Below are positions 41,102 through 51,310 of a stretch of DNA of 64,000 nt, piece by piece; positions within the stretch are counted from its first letter, which is position 1, and the number at the start of each line of letters is the position of its first letter. The DNA is from Tubiluchus corallicola (Eukaryota; Priapulida; Priapulimorpha; Priapulimorphida; Tubiluchidae). The notes under the pieces are model-generated. The model had not been told where the DNA came from and did no database searches. It saw nothing but the letters and a program-made list of their open reading frames with translations. The stretch is from contig JAQGDQ010000367.1 of NCBI GenBank assembly GCA_030141605.1, positions 156,001-220,000 on the forward strand, written 5' to 3'. The position numbers and the translations under genes were made by a program.

Positions 41102-41745
41102 GGTACCTTGCCTTGCCGTACTTTACCTTACGTTTACCTTACATTACCTTGCCTTGCCTTGCCTTGCCTTACCTTACCTTACCTTACCTTACCTTACCTT
41201 ACCTTACCTTACCTTACCTTACCTTACCTTACCTTACCTTACCTTATCTTATCTTATCTTATCTTATCTTACCCTGCCCTAAGCTATCCTACCTTACGTT
41301 TCCTTACCTTACCTTACCTTACATTACCTTACCTTACCTTACCTTACCTTACCTTACCTTACCTTACCTTACCTTACCTTACCTTACCTTACCTTACCTT
41401 ACCTTACCTTACCTTACCTTACCTTACCTTACCTTACCTTACCTTACCTTACCTTACCTTACCTTACCTTACCTTATCTTATCTTATCTTACCCTGCCCT
41501 AAGCTATCCTACCTTACGTTTCCTTACCTTACCTTACCTTACCTTACCTTACCTTACCTTACCTTACCTTACCTTACCTTACCTTACCTTACCTTACCTT
41601 ACCTTACCTTACCTTACCCTACCTTACCTTACCTTACCTTACCTTACCTTACCTTACCTTACATTAACTTACCTTACCTTACCTTACCTTATCTTTCATT
41701 ACCTGCTTGCCTTACTTTACTTTGCTTTTCTTTACTTTATTTATC
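41102..41745. repeat. (CCTTA)n pentanucleotide array with a higher-order duplication
   Basis: The array has over 100 pentamers. A distinctive variant block (TTATC repeats, then CCCTGCCCTAAGCTATCCTA and CGTTTCC) appears at about 41246-41302 and again about 41476-41522, exactly 220 bp apart. The long Leu-Pro-Tyr frames across it are artefacts. Confidence 0.95.
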
Positions 41746-42372
41746 TTATTTAGTTTGCTTTGCTTCGCTTCGTTTAACTTCATCTCAGTCAACTTACTTT
41801 GCTGTACTGGTAGAGGTTGCCTGATTTAGTTGTAATTCTAATATCATTAGGTGATCGTCTCTCTTCTCTCTGTTGTTTGTTTTTTCTTCTATTTGCTTTG
41901 TGAGCGCAAGCTAGGCGCAGTTGTACTTCTATTTATCGATTGCAAGCATTAAGCTGTTCCGTTTCATGTTTTTAAAAACTTGTATAAACTACTTGAAAAT
42001 GCTGCAAAATGTGGAAAATATGTACCGCCCAAGGCATCCCAAAGACATCGATATAATTTTAACTATACATGAACAAATCATGCACATGCGAGCTTTTAGT
42101 GATAAACTCTTTCCTCGCTTTGCAAATGGACAAAGACAGTCGATAAGTTTGCTGGCCGGAAACCAAGTGTTTGAAAGTTTTTGAAGTACATATTCTCAAA
42201 AACCAGCACAAGAAATTGGTCCCTACAAAATTTCTCAGCGTGTTTTTTATATTTCCGAAAAGCAGAAATGAGTCTCACCACTTCCGAGTAGCTAAGTAGT
42301 CACGGCGTGTGTTTGGCTGCGAATCACAGTAACGCCACACCTGATTACTGTAGGGATCGCTGGAAAACTGTT

Positions 42373-42610
42373 CTCCTATCTTCTCTCATGCCGTTATTCT
42401 TTCGTTTCTTTTCTCCTATCTTCTCTCATGCCGCTATTCTTTCGTTTCTGTTCTCCTGTCTTCCCTCATGCTGCTATTCTGTCTTTTCTTTTCCCCCGTC
42501 TTCTCTCATCTACTATTCTTTCGTTTCTTTTCTCCCGTCTTCTCTCATCTACTATTCTTTCGTTTCTTTTCTCCCGTCTTCTTTCACGCTGCTAATCTTT
42601 CGTTTCTTTT
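42373..42610. repeat. 40-bp pyrimidine-rich minisatellite, six copies
   Basis: Units of 39-40 bp start at 42373, 42413, 42453, 42493, 42532 and 42571. The unit is about CTCCYGTCTTCTCTCATGCY followed by GCTATTCTTTCGTTTCTTTT. It ends 262 bp before the exon 3 acceptor. Confidence 0.9.
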
Positions 42611-42872
42611 GTTTATGCACCTTTGATTCAGCAGCGCATATCAAACTTACAGGATTGCGATTGCTTTTAGGAAGATGCCGGTCCTGCAGCAACAGTTACA
42701 TTGAGTAGTTGAGTGCAGGATCCGGTAAGTAGATTCCGAACGGGTATGGAAAATCGGCAGTACAGTAACGAGAACGTTTTGAAATTGTTTGATGTTTTGC
42801 TGGCTGGGTTTGTGGGACAAATGTAGCATATTTTTCGTGCATGTATGATAACACGGATTTTGTTACTTGCAG

Positions 42873-43926
42873 GCATTTGAAAAGGACAGTCTTTCAAGGC
42901 AAGACGGGCCTTATCAGGTTCACTGACAGTGGCATGATCACTCATCCCGTCTACAAGATTTCCACGCTACGCAAAACGTCTTCGTCGTACAGAGAATGGT
43001 TGACTGTTGGCATATACGAGGAGGGAGAGCTGTTGACCGGTTCATCTCTGTTGCTTGGTCATTCTCATCACAACACGATGCAGCCTATCGCTGACTACAA
43101 CGAACGCTTACGCGTTGTAGCCGTTCCCGAAAAGCCGTTTGTGTTCGTGGACACCTTAAAAACGAACTTTACCTCTATAGAACACGCGTGTCTGGGTGGA
43201 ACAGTGTGTTTGAAACCCACGACCAGCGACAAGCGCGACATCAAGCGGCTGTTTAGGCAATTTCACAGCGACAATACATCGGTGGAGAAATACTGCTGCT
43301 ATGGTATATCTGTGACGATACTAAAAAAGCTCGTAACAGATTTGAATTTAGAATACGATCTGTACGTTGTGGCAGACGGAAAATACGGTGCTATGAATTC
43401 GACAAAACAGTGGAACGGCGTTATTGGCGACGTAGTCAATGGTGTCGCTGACATGGCTATTGGGCCCATTGGCGTCAACTGGTCCCGTGAGAAGGTCATT
43501 GACTTTAGTGTACCTTATTCATATTCAGGATTAAATCTGATTTTATCCCGTATCGATCGGGGTCTTCAATATACTGCCTTTCTTCAGCCGCTAGACTGGA
43601 CAATGTGGGTCGGTATATTCGTTACTTTGCAATGTGTGGCTATATCTATCACATTCTACGAGTGGTGGAGCCCGTATGGCCTGACCCCTCGTGGCAGAAA
43701 TCGGCGAAAGGTCTTCAGTCTTCCTTCAGCACTCACGCTGTGTTGGTCGGTGCTATTCTCTCATACTGTGACCACCAAATCCCCAAAATGCTGGAGCAGT
43801 CGATGGTTAACCAATGTCTGGGCTCTCTTTTCCATTGTATTTATTGCCAGCTACACGGCTAATCTGGCTGCGTTTATGGTAGGAGATCACTCGTATCAGC
43901 ATTTGTCTGGTATAGAGGATCCTAGG
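42873..43926 (+). CDS. GRIN3: GluN3-type NMDA receptor subunit, exon 3 (S1, M1, pore loop, M3)
   Basis: This exon encodes the end of Lys332 and residues 333-683. It holds the end of the ATD, the S1 half of the glycine-binding clamshell (about 408-558), M1 (about 574-593), the pore loop (about 613-631) and M3 (about 644-668). M3 carries SYTANLAAF at 658-666, the gate motif shared by all NMDA subunits. SPYGLTPRGRNR (597-608) and SPKCW (634-638) are hallmarks of GluN3 over GluN1 and GluN2. The paired cysteines of S1 are present (VCLKP, YCCYG). Arg537, which binds the ligand carboxylate, is kept. Two sites differ: Gly532 sits where GluN1 has Thr518 and GluN3A has Ser, and the pore reads LFSHT where GluN3A has LFGRT. 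Donor: AGG|GTAAGT, phase 0. Confidence 0.95.
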
Positions 43927-46900
43927 GTAAGTGCACGAGCCTCATCACAGGGTGAACGCTTATGCTTAATGCCTACTTCACTGAATATTGTAATTGGCAC
44001 TCTTTGGGGCTTACAACGTGTAATAGGTGCTCGCAGATTGTTTGCTTCAAGTATATTGAAACCAAAGCAGTTTACTCTGTTATTCTAAGTTCACGAACTC
44101 GGAAATGCTGCTCAGTTAGATATTCTGTGCTTTTTTTAAAAAAACCGTAGTGTCGAATCAAAAGTTTAAATATGTTTGAGCAGAATAGCTAAATAAACAC
44201 CGTGACTATGAATACTGAATAATTTAATACATTAAATGTGGTGGCACACACTAAATGTTGGTTCAAGCGGGAGTTCAGGCCTAATTTGAGGGTGATGATA
44301 CGCATACGAATGCAGTCAAACAACTAGAAACCAATGTGTTTGTCAATCGAAAAGAAATGCTGTCGATAATTACCCTATGAAAAAATAATCAAGACCCCTA
44401 TTCAGTTAGCTAGAGTTGGTTCAGCAGCAATTTATCGTGTGCCAGCACCCAAACGCTATGAATCTAACTTCAAACGTCAGTGTTCTACTGAAATTTAAAA
44501 AAAACTAAGATATTTAAAAAGAAACTCTCTGGGTTGTGCGTGTCTGCATTAAAATTGAATTTTATAAATATACTTTACAGCAGACAGCGATATCAAGTTA
44601 TTGCAAAACGCGACGAATGCAGGAAATTTAGCGAAAATGATTCTACGAGACGTTTTACTACTTTATTCAGTTGTCGGGCACTGAAGGAGATACTTCAATG
44701 GCAATAAAGTAATTCTTATGCAGGACCCACCCGTCGTTAAATCACACGTCCATCTTGAATTCATTGTTACTTTTTACTGCTTCACTTTTGCCCGAGATAT
44801 ATTAACTGAAACATAAAAACGAGAAAACATAACTAAACTTGAGCAATTAACACGAGCTTGGCCGGCGTTTGGCTGCTCATATAAAACAGTTAATTAACAT
44901 GCTTCGAGAAGCCACTGCCAACAATGAAGCCAGTTTGATCATTTCCGCGGCTGTATAGTATAAACACATTTAAGCGCATTCATGCAATTGTTTACCATCT
45001 AATCTTTATTTGTTTATTGTCAGCCAATAAAAAAGCCTTTACGTTGTCTTTCATAGACCTGATAATAAGTGCTGACGGTGTACAATTGAGTTGTGCAGCA
45101 ATTTGCACCATTTAAGCCTGCTAAATAGGGACGGGAAAAAGCCCTAGGCTAATAAAATTATTGCACCCCTCAGACGGAGCCACCCTCTATCTCGCCCGCA
45201 CCCGCCTTAAATATTTTTTACTCGTAACGCATTTTAGCGATATTTTCGCAGCTTGAAGCAAACTTATTGCAAATTCTTTAAATGAACTAGAATAACTGTC
45301 TTTTGTTTGTCAATAAAAATACTATTTATGAAATACAGCTATTTTACAATTTATTGCAAACCAAATTAACAATGTCTCAACACAACCGCAGGGAAAAAAG
45401 AATTTTTTTACCAAATGTTACCAAAGCTTGAGGGTCCTAGGCTGCAGCCTATACTGCCCTATAGGATAACTCGGCCCTCTTGCTAACAGTAATAATTTTA
45501 ACTGCGTGTAAACAAAGATAAATTCGAAGAAAATTGGGAGACCTATATCATTTTTCCCCTCACTAGAAATTGACCCCAAATTTCTGCATTTCATAGTGTT
45601 ACATCAACCACTGTAAGACTCTGATTTTTACAAATTTTAAACTAATTTATAAACGTGCAATTGTTCATTTCATGTGGGAAGCAATAACGTCTTTCATTTG
45701 CGATTCTTTAACGCTTTTCAGGGTTTGTTTAAAGTTTAAAAGCCCACCCCTTCCCCTTTAAAACAGGGATGGCAAACTTTTGTAAAAAGGGGACAGTGCG
45801 TTTTAAAATTCTCAGGGAACAACATTCAAAATTGTCAGGACGCTTATCAGCGTTTTGTGTACACATGACTAGCCACCATAGCGCTAAGAATACGTGAATG
45901 TCGCTTGATGTTAGTTCATCGGATAAATCAACTCTGCAATGGTCTACATGCATCCTATCAAGCTAAATCGCGCTGCTACATTGATTTGGTAACATTATCC
46001 ACATCGAATAACATACTATTAAGTTGTGTAGACAATATCGTGTGATAATAGGTGTGCGCCAGTAACCTTATCAAGCTATCAGATTGAAACTTGCACGAGT
46101 CTGGCAAATAAAATAATGATCACCACGCAGTAATATGTAAAAATATCCACATAGATGTTTGAAAGCAACATTCGAACATGAATATCACAGTAAAAATGCT
46201 TTTACATTAAACATAAGAAGAAAAAATAGAATAATGACGATTATAGTTATGATCGACATGACATGAGTATGACAATAACAAATAGTTGGTATTGTTGAAT
46301 TTTTTCTTCTTATCTTTAATGTAAAAAGCATTTGCAATGATATCGATGTTTTTATACATGTGTTGAAGCCATCTTTAAGATATAATAATAATAATAATAC
46401 GTAAATACATGTGATAATAATATAAAATAAAATATAATAAATATATATATATATATGTATATGAAACATTGTCATAATATATACTGTGCGCAACACAATA
46501 CAACGCAACGCAAAACAATACATTGCTATGCAAATATATTTGGTATACAAGAATTTGACGACAAAATCCAGATAGCTATCATAAATACGCCTAATTCTGA
46601 TCATGGGCAAAACACTTGGCTCTATGACATACCTTATTACCTTATTATCACATAAACCTGATTGCTGACTTCAAATATTGAATTTGATAAGCACAAGTAT
46701 TATTTTACGCTCCAATTAATGGATTGTTGCGGCCCGACTGAAAGAACAGGCTGAATTTAAAATGTAAATGTGTATAAAAACATGTTAAAAATATATTTCA
46801 ACATAATAAAACGTCGTAAATAGTAGCATCAGTACATAAATTTTCTTAACTATTAAGCTCAAATCACGGCAATCTTGTGGTGTGTCCTCTTGGAAAACCG

Positions 46901-47010
46901 TTTTTTCCTAAATTACGGTGGTTGTATTTCCGCTTTTCGCCATTTTCTCGTAGGTCAAAACACAATTACTTCTGCTGCGGCGTTTGCTCAGCTGAATTTT
47001 ATCTTTCCAG
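43927..47010 (+). other. intron 3 of GRIN3
   Basis: The intron is 3,084 bp, GTAAGT to ATCTTTCCAG. It contains a small MITE-like element (45125-45480) and a few short AT repeats near 46380-46460. No nested gene was seen. Confidence 0.85.
45125..45480. mobile_element. small MITE-like element
   Basis: Inverted ends ATAGGGACGGG and (other strand) AGAGGGCCGAG enclose 356 bp. TGCTAA flanks both sides (45119-45124 and 45481-45486). The CCTAGGCT and CTAGGCTGCAGCC words inside resemble those of the hAT MITE at 1786-2198. A 6-bp duplication with mismatched neighbours leaves the superfamily open. Confidence 0.45.
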
Positions 47011-47162
47011 TTAAGAGACGGCAGCATCAAGAGAAGATTTCGCATGGGCTTAGTAAAAGACACTTCATCGGAAATTTACATGAGAATACATCAAAGAGAG
47101 CTTAGGCCTTATCTCGATCTAGTACCTCTAACCAAAACTGAAGATGGAATACGACTTGTTAG
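47011..47162 (+). CDS. GRIN3: GluN3-type NMDA receptor subunit, exon 4 (start of S2)
   Basis: This short 152-bp exon encodes residues 684-733 and two bases of codon 734. It was located because the receptor lacked the start of S2 between exons 3 and 5. After ATCTTTCCAG the frame reads FRMGLVKDTSSEIYMRI, which matches FGTVRESSAEDYVRQ of GluN3A and TVKQSSVDIYFRRQ of GluN1. Ser702 takes the place of the ligand-contacting GluN1 Ser688. The exon ends PLTKTEDGIRLV (722-733) plus AG before GTAAGG, matching the GluN3A segment before its KLDAFIMD. Joining AG to the G of exon 5 gives Arg734 and keeps the frame. An imperfect partial duplicate of this exon lies just downstream. Confidence 0.88.
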
Positions 47163-47217
47163 GTAAGGATGCGTACTTATTAAAGTTTTTTTTTGCTACT
47201 ACATATATCAATACCAA

Positions 47218-47406
47218 AGCTATGTATTGACTTTAGCTATCTGCATGATAACTACATCAAAAATGTTAAGGCCTCTCAGGTAGCTATGTATTGACTTTAG
47301 CTATCTGCGTGATAACTACATCAAAAAAATGTTAAGGCCTCTCAGGTAGCTATGTATTGACTTTAGCTATCTACATGAGAACTACAACAAAAAAATGTTT
47401 AGGCCT
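47218..47406 (+). repeat. approx. 65-bp tandem repeat, three copies, part exon-derived
   Basis: Units start AGCTATGTATTGACTTTAGC at about 47218, 47282 and 47348 and end AGGCCTCTCAGGT. The first half of each unit matches the intron just after exon 4. The second half (ACATGAGAACTACAACAAAA, then TTTAGGCCT in the third copy) is a diverged copy of exon 4 sequence near 47081-47108. Confidence 0.85.
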
Positions 47407-47500
47407 CTCAGGTATCTGGATCTAATACTTCTAATAAAAACTGAAGATGGAATACGACTTGTTAGGTAAAAATAGGCGTTTATTAATGTTTTTTCTGTTT
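47370..47500 (+). pseudogene. decayed duplicate of GRIN3 exon 4 (pseudo-exon)
   Basis: The segment 47426-47466 repeats the 3' end of exon 4 almost exactly (AAAACTGAAGATGGAATACG, then ACTTGTTAGGTA). The following intron sequence also matches (TTATTAA-GTTTTTT, then ATACCAA-AGCTA). A GT donor is kept, as GTAAAA. Upstream the copy has about 8 extra bases, so the reading frame is shifted relative to the exon, and no good acceptor is seen. It is therefore a broken duplicate and not an alternative exon. Confidence 0.8.
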
Positions 47501-48183
47501 CTATACCAATAGCTAAATCCGAACCAAAAACTGCGACGAAAATACAAAAAATCCGACAGCTATCTTTCTTAAGCATAACAGTCGTTTCGAAAAATAACGA
47601 AAATTCTCTTTTAAGCTGCTAAATGGTGTATTCTGAATTACAATTCATATTTTCCTCATTTATGATATAAAATTAAATGAAGCTACATTAGTGGCGGCCT
47701 GACTTACAAAGAGAAACGTTTTTTCTTCATAAAAATTGCACAGCGGCTTCTATAATTGTTGAATAGTTTGAAATTTACACTGAAACTCATATCACCATTG
47801 ATTATTAGTTTTATATCATTTTTGCGCATGCGCGCAAGGCCTCAGTATTTTAAATAATACACATTGTTTTTGAGGCTTGATTGTCTTACTAATTTATAAC
47901 AAGTCAGTTCAATAGCAAACTGTACAAAAGTATACAACGTACCACTCTTGTGCAAATGACAGCAAGAAATTCAATTTGTTTGGCTTAATGATTGCCAAAC
48001 TATTTCTAGTGCACATTATTTCTAAGTCAAAGATGTCTCAAATAAAATTCTTTTCCCTAGGCTGCACATAAAAATTGAAATTTTTGCTCCCTAAGAAGAG
48101 GAAAAGTAGTTTTGCAGAACTGCTGCCAAAAATGCCAAAATATCTTTGTTTCTTAAGGTTAAGCGTAGTGATAACCAGTGTTA

Positions 48184-48213
48184 CCCATGGGAATGTAAAA
48201 ATCCCATGGGAAT
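48184..48213. repeat. duplicated palindrome CCCATGGGAAT
   Basis: CCCATGGGAAT occurs at 48184-48194 and 48203-48213. Each copy contains the palindrome CCCATGGG. Function unknown; it may mark the end of an unrecognised element. Confidence 0.6.
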
Positions 48214-50463
48214 AGCACTTGCATGGGCAAACATTATGCTAAACAAATTGCGTTTGCTGCTGCCGTTTGCACAAGAATGGATTTTGTATAGTTTGGTACG
48301 TTGCATGCCAAAAGCCACACTTAACGGCAGAGCATACTGCCAATGTAAACGAATGTGGCGGGACCAGCACATAGCACACATCATTAATTATCCTTTAAAA
48401 GGTACATTAAGTCGACAAAAGTGTCAGTCTCGCTAGGATGTTCGTGCATCTTACCTATAAGAAGAGAAATAGTAGGAAATAGTAAGACAAATAGATCTGC
48501 TAAGAAGCAGGTAGTTTCCCAGCTGGCTACTCATCCATTTTCTATCTAGCCTTAGGGGGCTTAACCTTCGTACCCAAGCACACTCGTTCATAATCAATTA
48601 GTCCACTCGCTGAAAAACATTCATTTAAACATCGGAATAAGAATCTGCGGTAAGTGGAATCCCGATGCTGATACATTAATCACCAGAAAGTGTGTGATGT
48701 TCCAAAGTCAACCATTAAAGGATGATTTTTCTTATACTACTCCATTTACACATTTTAGCACAATTAATGCTGCAAAAGCGTTTCTGATAATTAAATAATA
48801 GATTACAAATTTAATTAACGGCGGGCGATCCCAACCGACTGATGACATCACAAACTAACATGATTTTCAGCACAAAAATTTTCCACGAGCGTGTAGCACG
48901 TGTTTACGAAAGCGAAAATGGAAGTACAGTGCTACTGTAAGATATTCAGTGTGTTGTATTAAAATTATTCAAGTTTTAAATTTCAAATTTACAGCTAAGG
49001 CATTCTTTGAAAATAATATGTTTCCTTTCAATATTTTAAAAAGTAGTTTGTTTAGTTTAACAAAAAGTTTCTAATTAGATGAAATATGATTGGTCATGAA
49101 TTTAGTGTTTCACTTTTTGTGCAATTACTAACTGCATCTCTTGAGTTCTCTTTGAAAATACATTTTCTGGCGGTCTATTAGATTCCCTAACTGTGTTTAT
49201 ACATTTATTGCAGACCTGCAGCATTAGACTCAGTACATCCACTTTACTGACTGTACTAACTAAGCAAATCATTTATACGACATCATTTGCTTAATACTTG
49301 TGACTGCTTTGCATAACCGTCTTATAGCGTAATGAGAACGCCGTAATGAGGAAACTTTTGCTCTGCTTCTGTTTGCGTGTGCGATCAAATTGTACAATTA
49401 CGCTTTGCTATCTTTGTCGTTACTCGTTTTCAGTTTGTTTATTATAGTGACCAACGGCAACATTTCTTGTACAAAACAGATGAAGCCATGTCTGTTCAAG
49501 TCCAAACAAGTGAATGAGCTGGAGCAGCGTTCCTTTTATTCCGGCCTTCAATCGTTTTCGACAGCAACTATTCAGACATATATTCAGACATATTCACTTA
49601 TATTCAGACATTTTGACAAGATATAAGTGACACGAAAACAAAATAATAGTGAAAAAAGTTCTTTGAAATAAAATAAAGATAATGTTTTATGATCTAGTTG
49701 AGAACCAAAAAAATAAATAATTAAATAGAGGGCGGAAACTCAATGCCATTTCTCAAGTTGAAAGATGAAGGTGCACAAATGATCTAATGTTCAATCAGTA
49801 ACATTATGTTCTAATGCGTTACGTCATCGCCGGCTCATTTTCATAGTTTATTTTATTTTCTGAACGAAATTTGGAAGTTTACAATATACCTCAGACGGAC
49901 GACTGAGCTTCAGGTGATGAGGTGATAATGATAACGTCAGGCAAACAAAGCAGAGGATACATAATTCCGGAAATGCGCTTACTTTTACTGACGATTATTT
50001 CCGGTATGAAAGAGTTGTTGGGATGAAAGGCATAATTGCAATGCGTTCTGTGTGTACCGTCTAAATTTGTCAGAACATATATTTTGTGCAATTTCCTTTT
50101 AGCATCTTAATAAGGCAGGTTGGTAGCTTTAGGCAGCTCATGTTATCAAGGAGAATACTTGTTTAAAAATACGCTGCAAGACCCTGGTGGAAATAAGTTC
50201 TATAAATGTGCAGATGTCACAAAACTCGGTCCCAATTATAACATTCTATGTAGTGTTACCAGTAGATCAAAGCTGATCAAAGTTGTCGGTCTTTTTCATC
50301 AGCACGTTTTTGTCTAACCAAGGTCCTTGTGCCTCGTTTGAATTCTTGTGACATCTAAGCAAATCTAGGCCATTCTCATGTTCTGATTATAAGAACGCTA
50401 CGGCGAAAATCTTTTCTAGTTGGTTATAAGTTCGCTGCGGCGAATGTTAACTAGTTAAAACCG

Positions 50464-50716
50464 GGTGGTGTAACCGAATGGTTGCGTGTTCGCTTCCCAC
50501 TCGGGAGGTTACGGGTTCAACCCCCGGCCGAGTCATACAAAAAGACTTAAAAATAGCACCGCTGGTTCTTCGACCAAGTACGCGGTTTTATCAAAGTAAC
50601 ATGCGGGTGATAATGATCAGGATCACTTTGGAAATAAGTATGAGGTACTTAAGTTGTTATCCTCAGTTGTCCTAAACGAAATTATTATTATTATTATTAT
50701 TATTATCATTATTATA
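50464..50716 (+). mobile_element. tRNA-derived SINE (plus strand)
   Basis: The head has a perfect A box, TGGTGTAACCG at 50466-50476, and a perfect B box, GGTTCAACCCC at 50514-50524, which together make an internal RNA polymerase III promoter. The body starts GAGTCATACAAAAAGACTTA and the element ends in an (ATT)n tail at about 50680-50716. The acceptor stem does not close, so it is a SINE and not a tRNA gene. It is the same family as the minus-strand copy at 4745-4992. Confidence 0.8.
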
Positions 50717-51057
50717 AATCAAAATTATTGAATGCCGCAGTTCAGTGGATCATCTCGTTTAATTAAAATTTCATTCTACTAAACTTTGAAATTGGTAGCA
50801 ATGCTCATAATTTTATTCTCGAATTACTTGCATCCTCTTATTATACGAACTCGCCTTTAAAAGAAACGTTAAGGGTAGCTGACTTGATGAATAAAATTGG
50901 TCTTTCGCTACCCTTTCTCCCGCACCCCTAACTCTTTCCTTTATGCATAATTTATCCTTTTTAATTAATAACTATAACAATAATAGTCTACTTGTATTCT
51001 GGTGTAAATGAGGAGATAAATAAAAATGTCTATGTCTATGTCTATGTTGATTTGTAG

Positions 51058-51310
51058 GATGAAAGAACTGGATCTGTTTCTCATCGATCACTTACTAGTG
51101 GAATACTATATTAGATCAGATCTAAACGAAAGTATGCAAATTATCGGACCGGAATTCCACCCGGAACCTTACGCTATCGGATTGGTCAAACATTCGCCAC
51201 TGAAAGAAAGGGTGGACAAGTTAATCATTGAATATCTTTCGTCCGGCTATCTGGAAACCATCTTTCGAGTGTGGTATGACATCACTGGACACAATACACA
51301 TCGGCTTCCA
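51058..51310 (+). CDS. GRIN3: GluN3-type NMDA receptor subunit, exon 5 (rest of S2)
   Basis: This exon encodes the last base of Arg734 and residues 735-818. It starts after GATTTGTAG and ends before GTAAGT at phase 0. ELDLFLIDHLLVEYYI (737-752) matches KLDAFIMDKALLDYEV of GluN3A. Asp744 is the acidic residue that binds the ligand amino group in GluN1 (Asp732) and GluN3. Then come PEPYAIGLVKHSPLKERVDK and LETIFRVWYDI, the usual end of the clamshell where GluN3A has YGIGLPPNSPL and MLHDKWYRV. A TAG in the acceptor and in-frame sequence upstream explain why the open frame appears to start earlier. Confidence 0.92.

Larger units (their letters stand above)
40628..42872 (+). other. intron 2 of GRIN3
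   Basis: The intron is 2,245 bp, GTGAGT to TTGCAG. It contains a degenerate tRNA-like segment, a 0.6-kb (CCTTA)n array and a 40-bp pyrimidine-rich minisatellite, listed separately. The 41.9-42.2 kb open frame is not recognised. Confidence 0.85.
47163..51057 (+). other. intron 4 of GRIN3
   Basis: The intron is 3,895 bp, GTAAGG to GATTTGTAG. It holds the exon-derived tandem repeat and pseudo-exon at 47218-47500, a short CCCATGGGAAT direct repeat at 48184-48213 and a tRNA-type SINE at 50464-50716. The 49390-49626 and 48146-48436 open frames are not recognised. Confidence 0.85.

Noticed and set aside
41108-41824. 238-residue open frame rich in Leu-Pro-Tyr, and shorter overlapping frames
   Set aside because: Produced by the (CCTTA)n array; a 5-bp unit read over 15 bases gives repeated pentapeptides without stops.
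42286-42345. Another tRNA-like SINE head
   Set aside because: An A-box-like TAGCTAAGTAG is present but no B box or SINE body follows.
42307-42708. 133-residue Ser-Phe-Leu-rich open frame
   Set aside because: Runs through the 40-bp pyrimidine minisatellite in intron 2.
43927-44088. Extension of GRIN3 exon 3 through its open frame
   Set aside because: Sequence after the GTAAGT donor does not resemble the receptor, while exon 4 at 47011 continues the S2 domain in phase.
50464-50536. Functional tRNA gene
   Set aside because: A and B boxes are intact but the acceptor stem does not pair, and a SINE body with (ATT)n tail follows.
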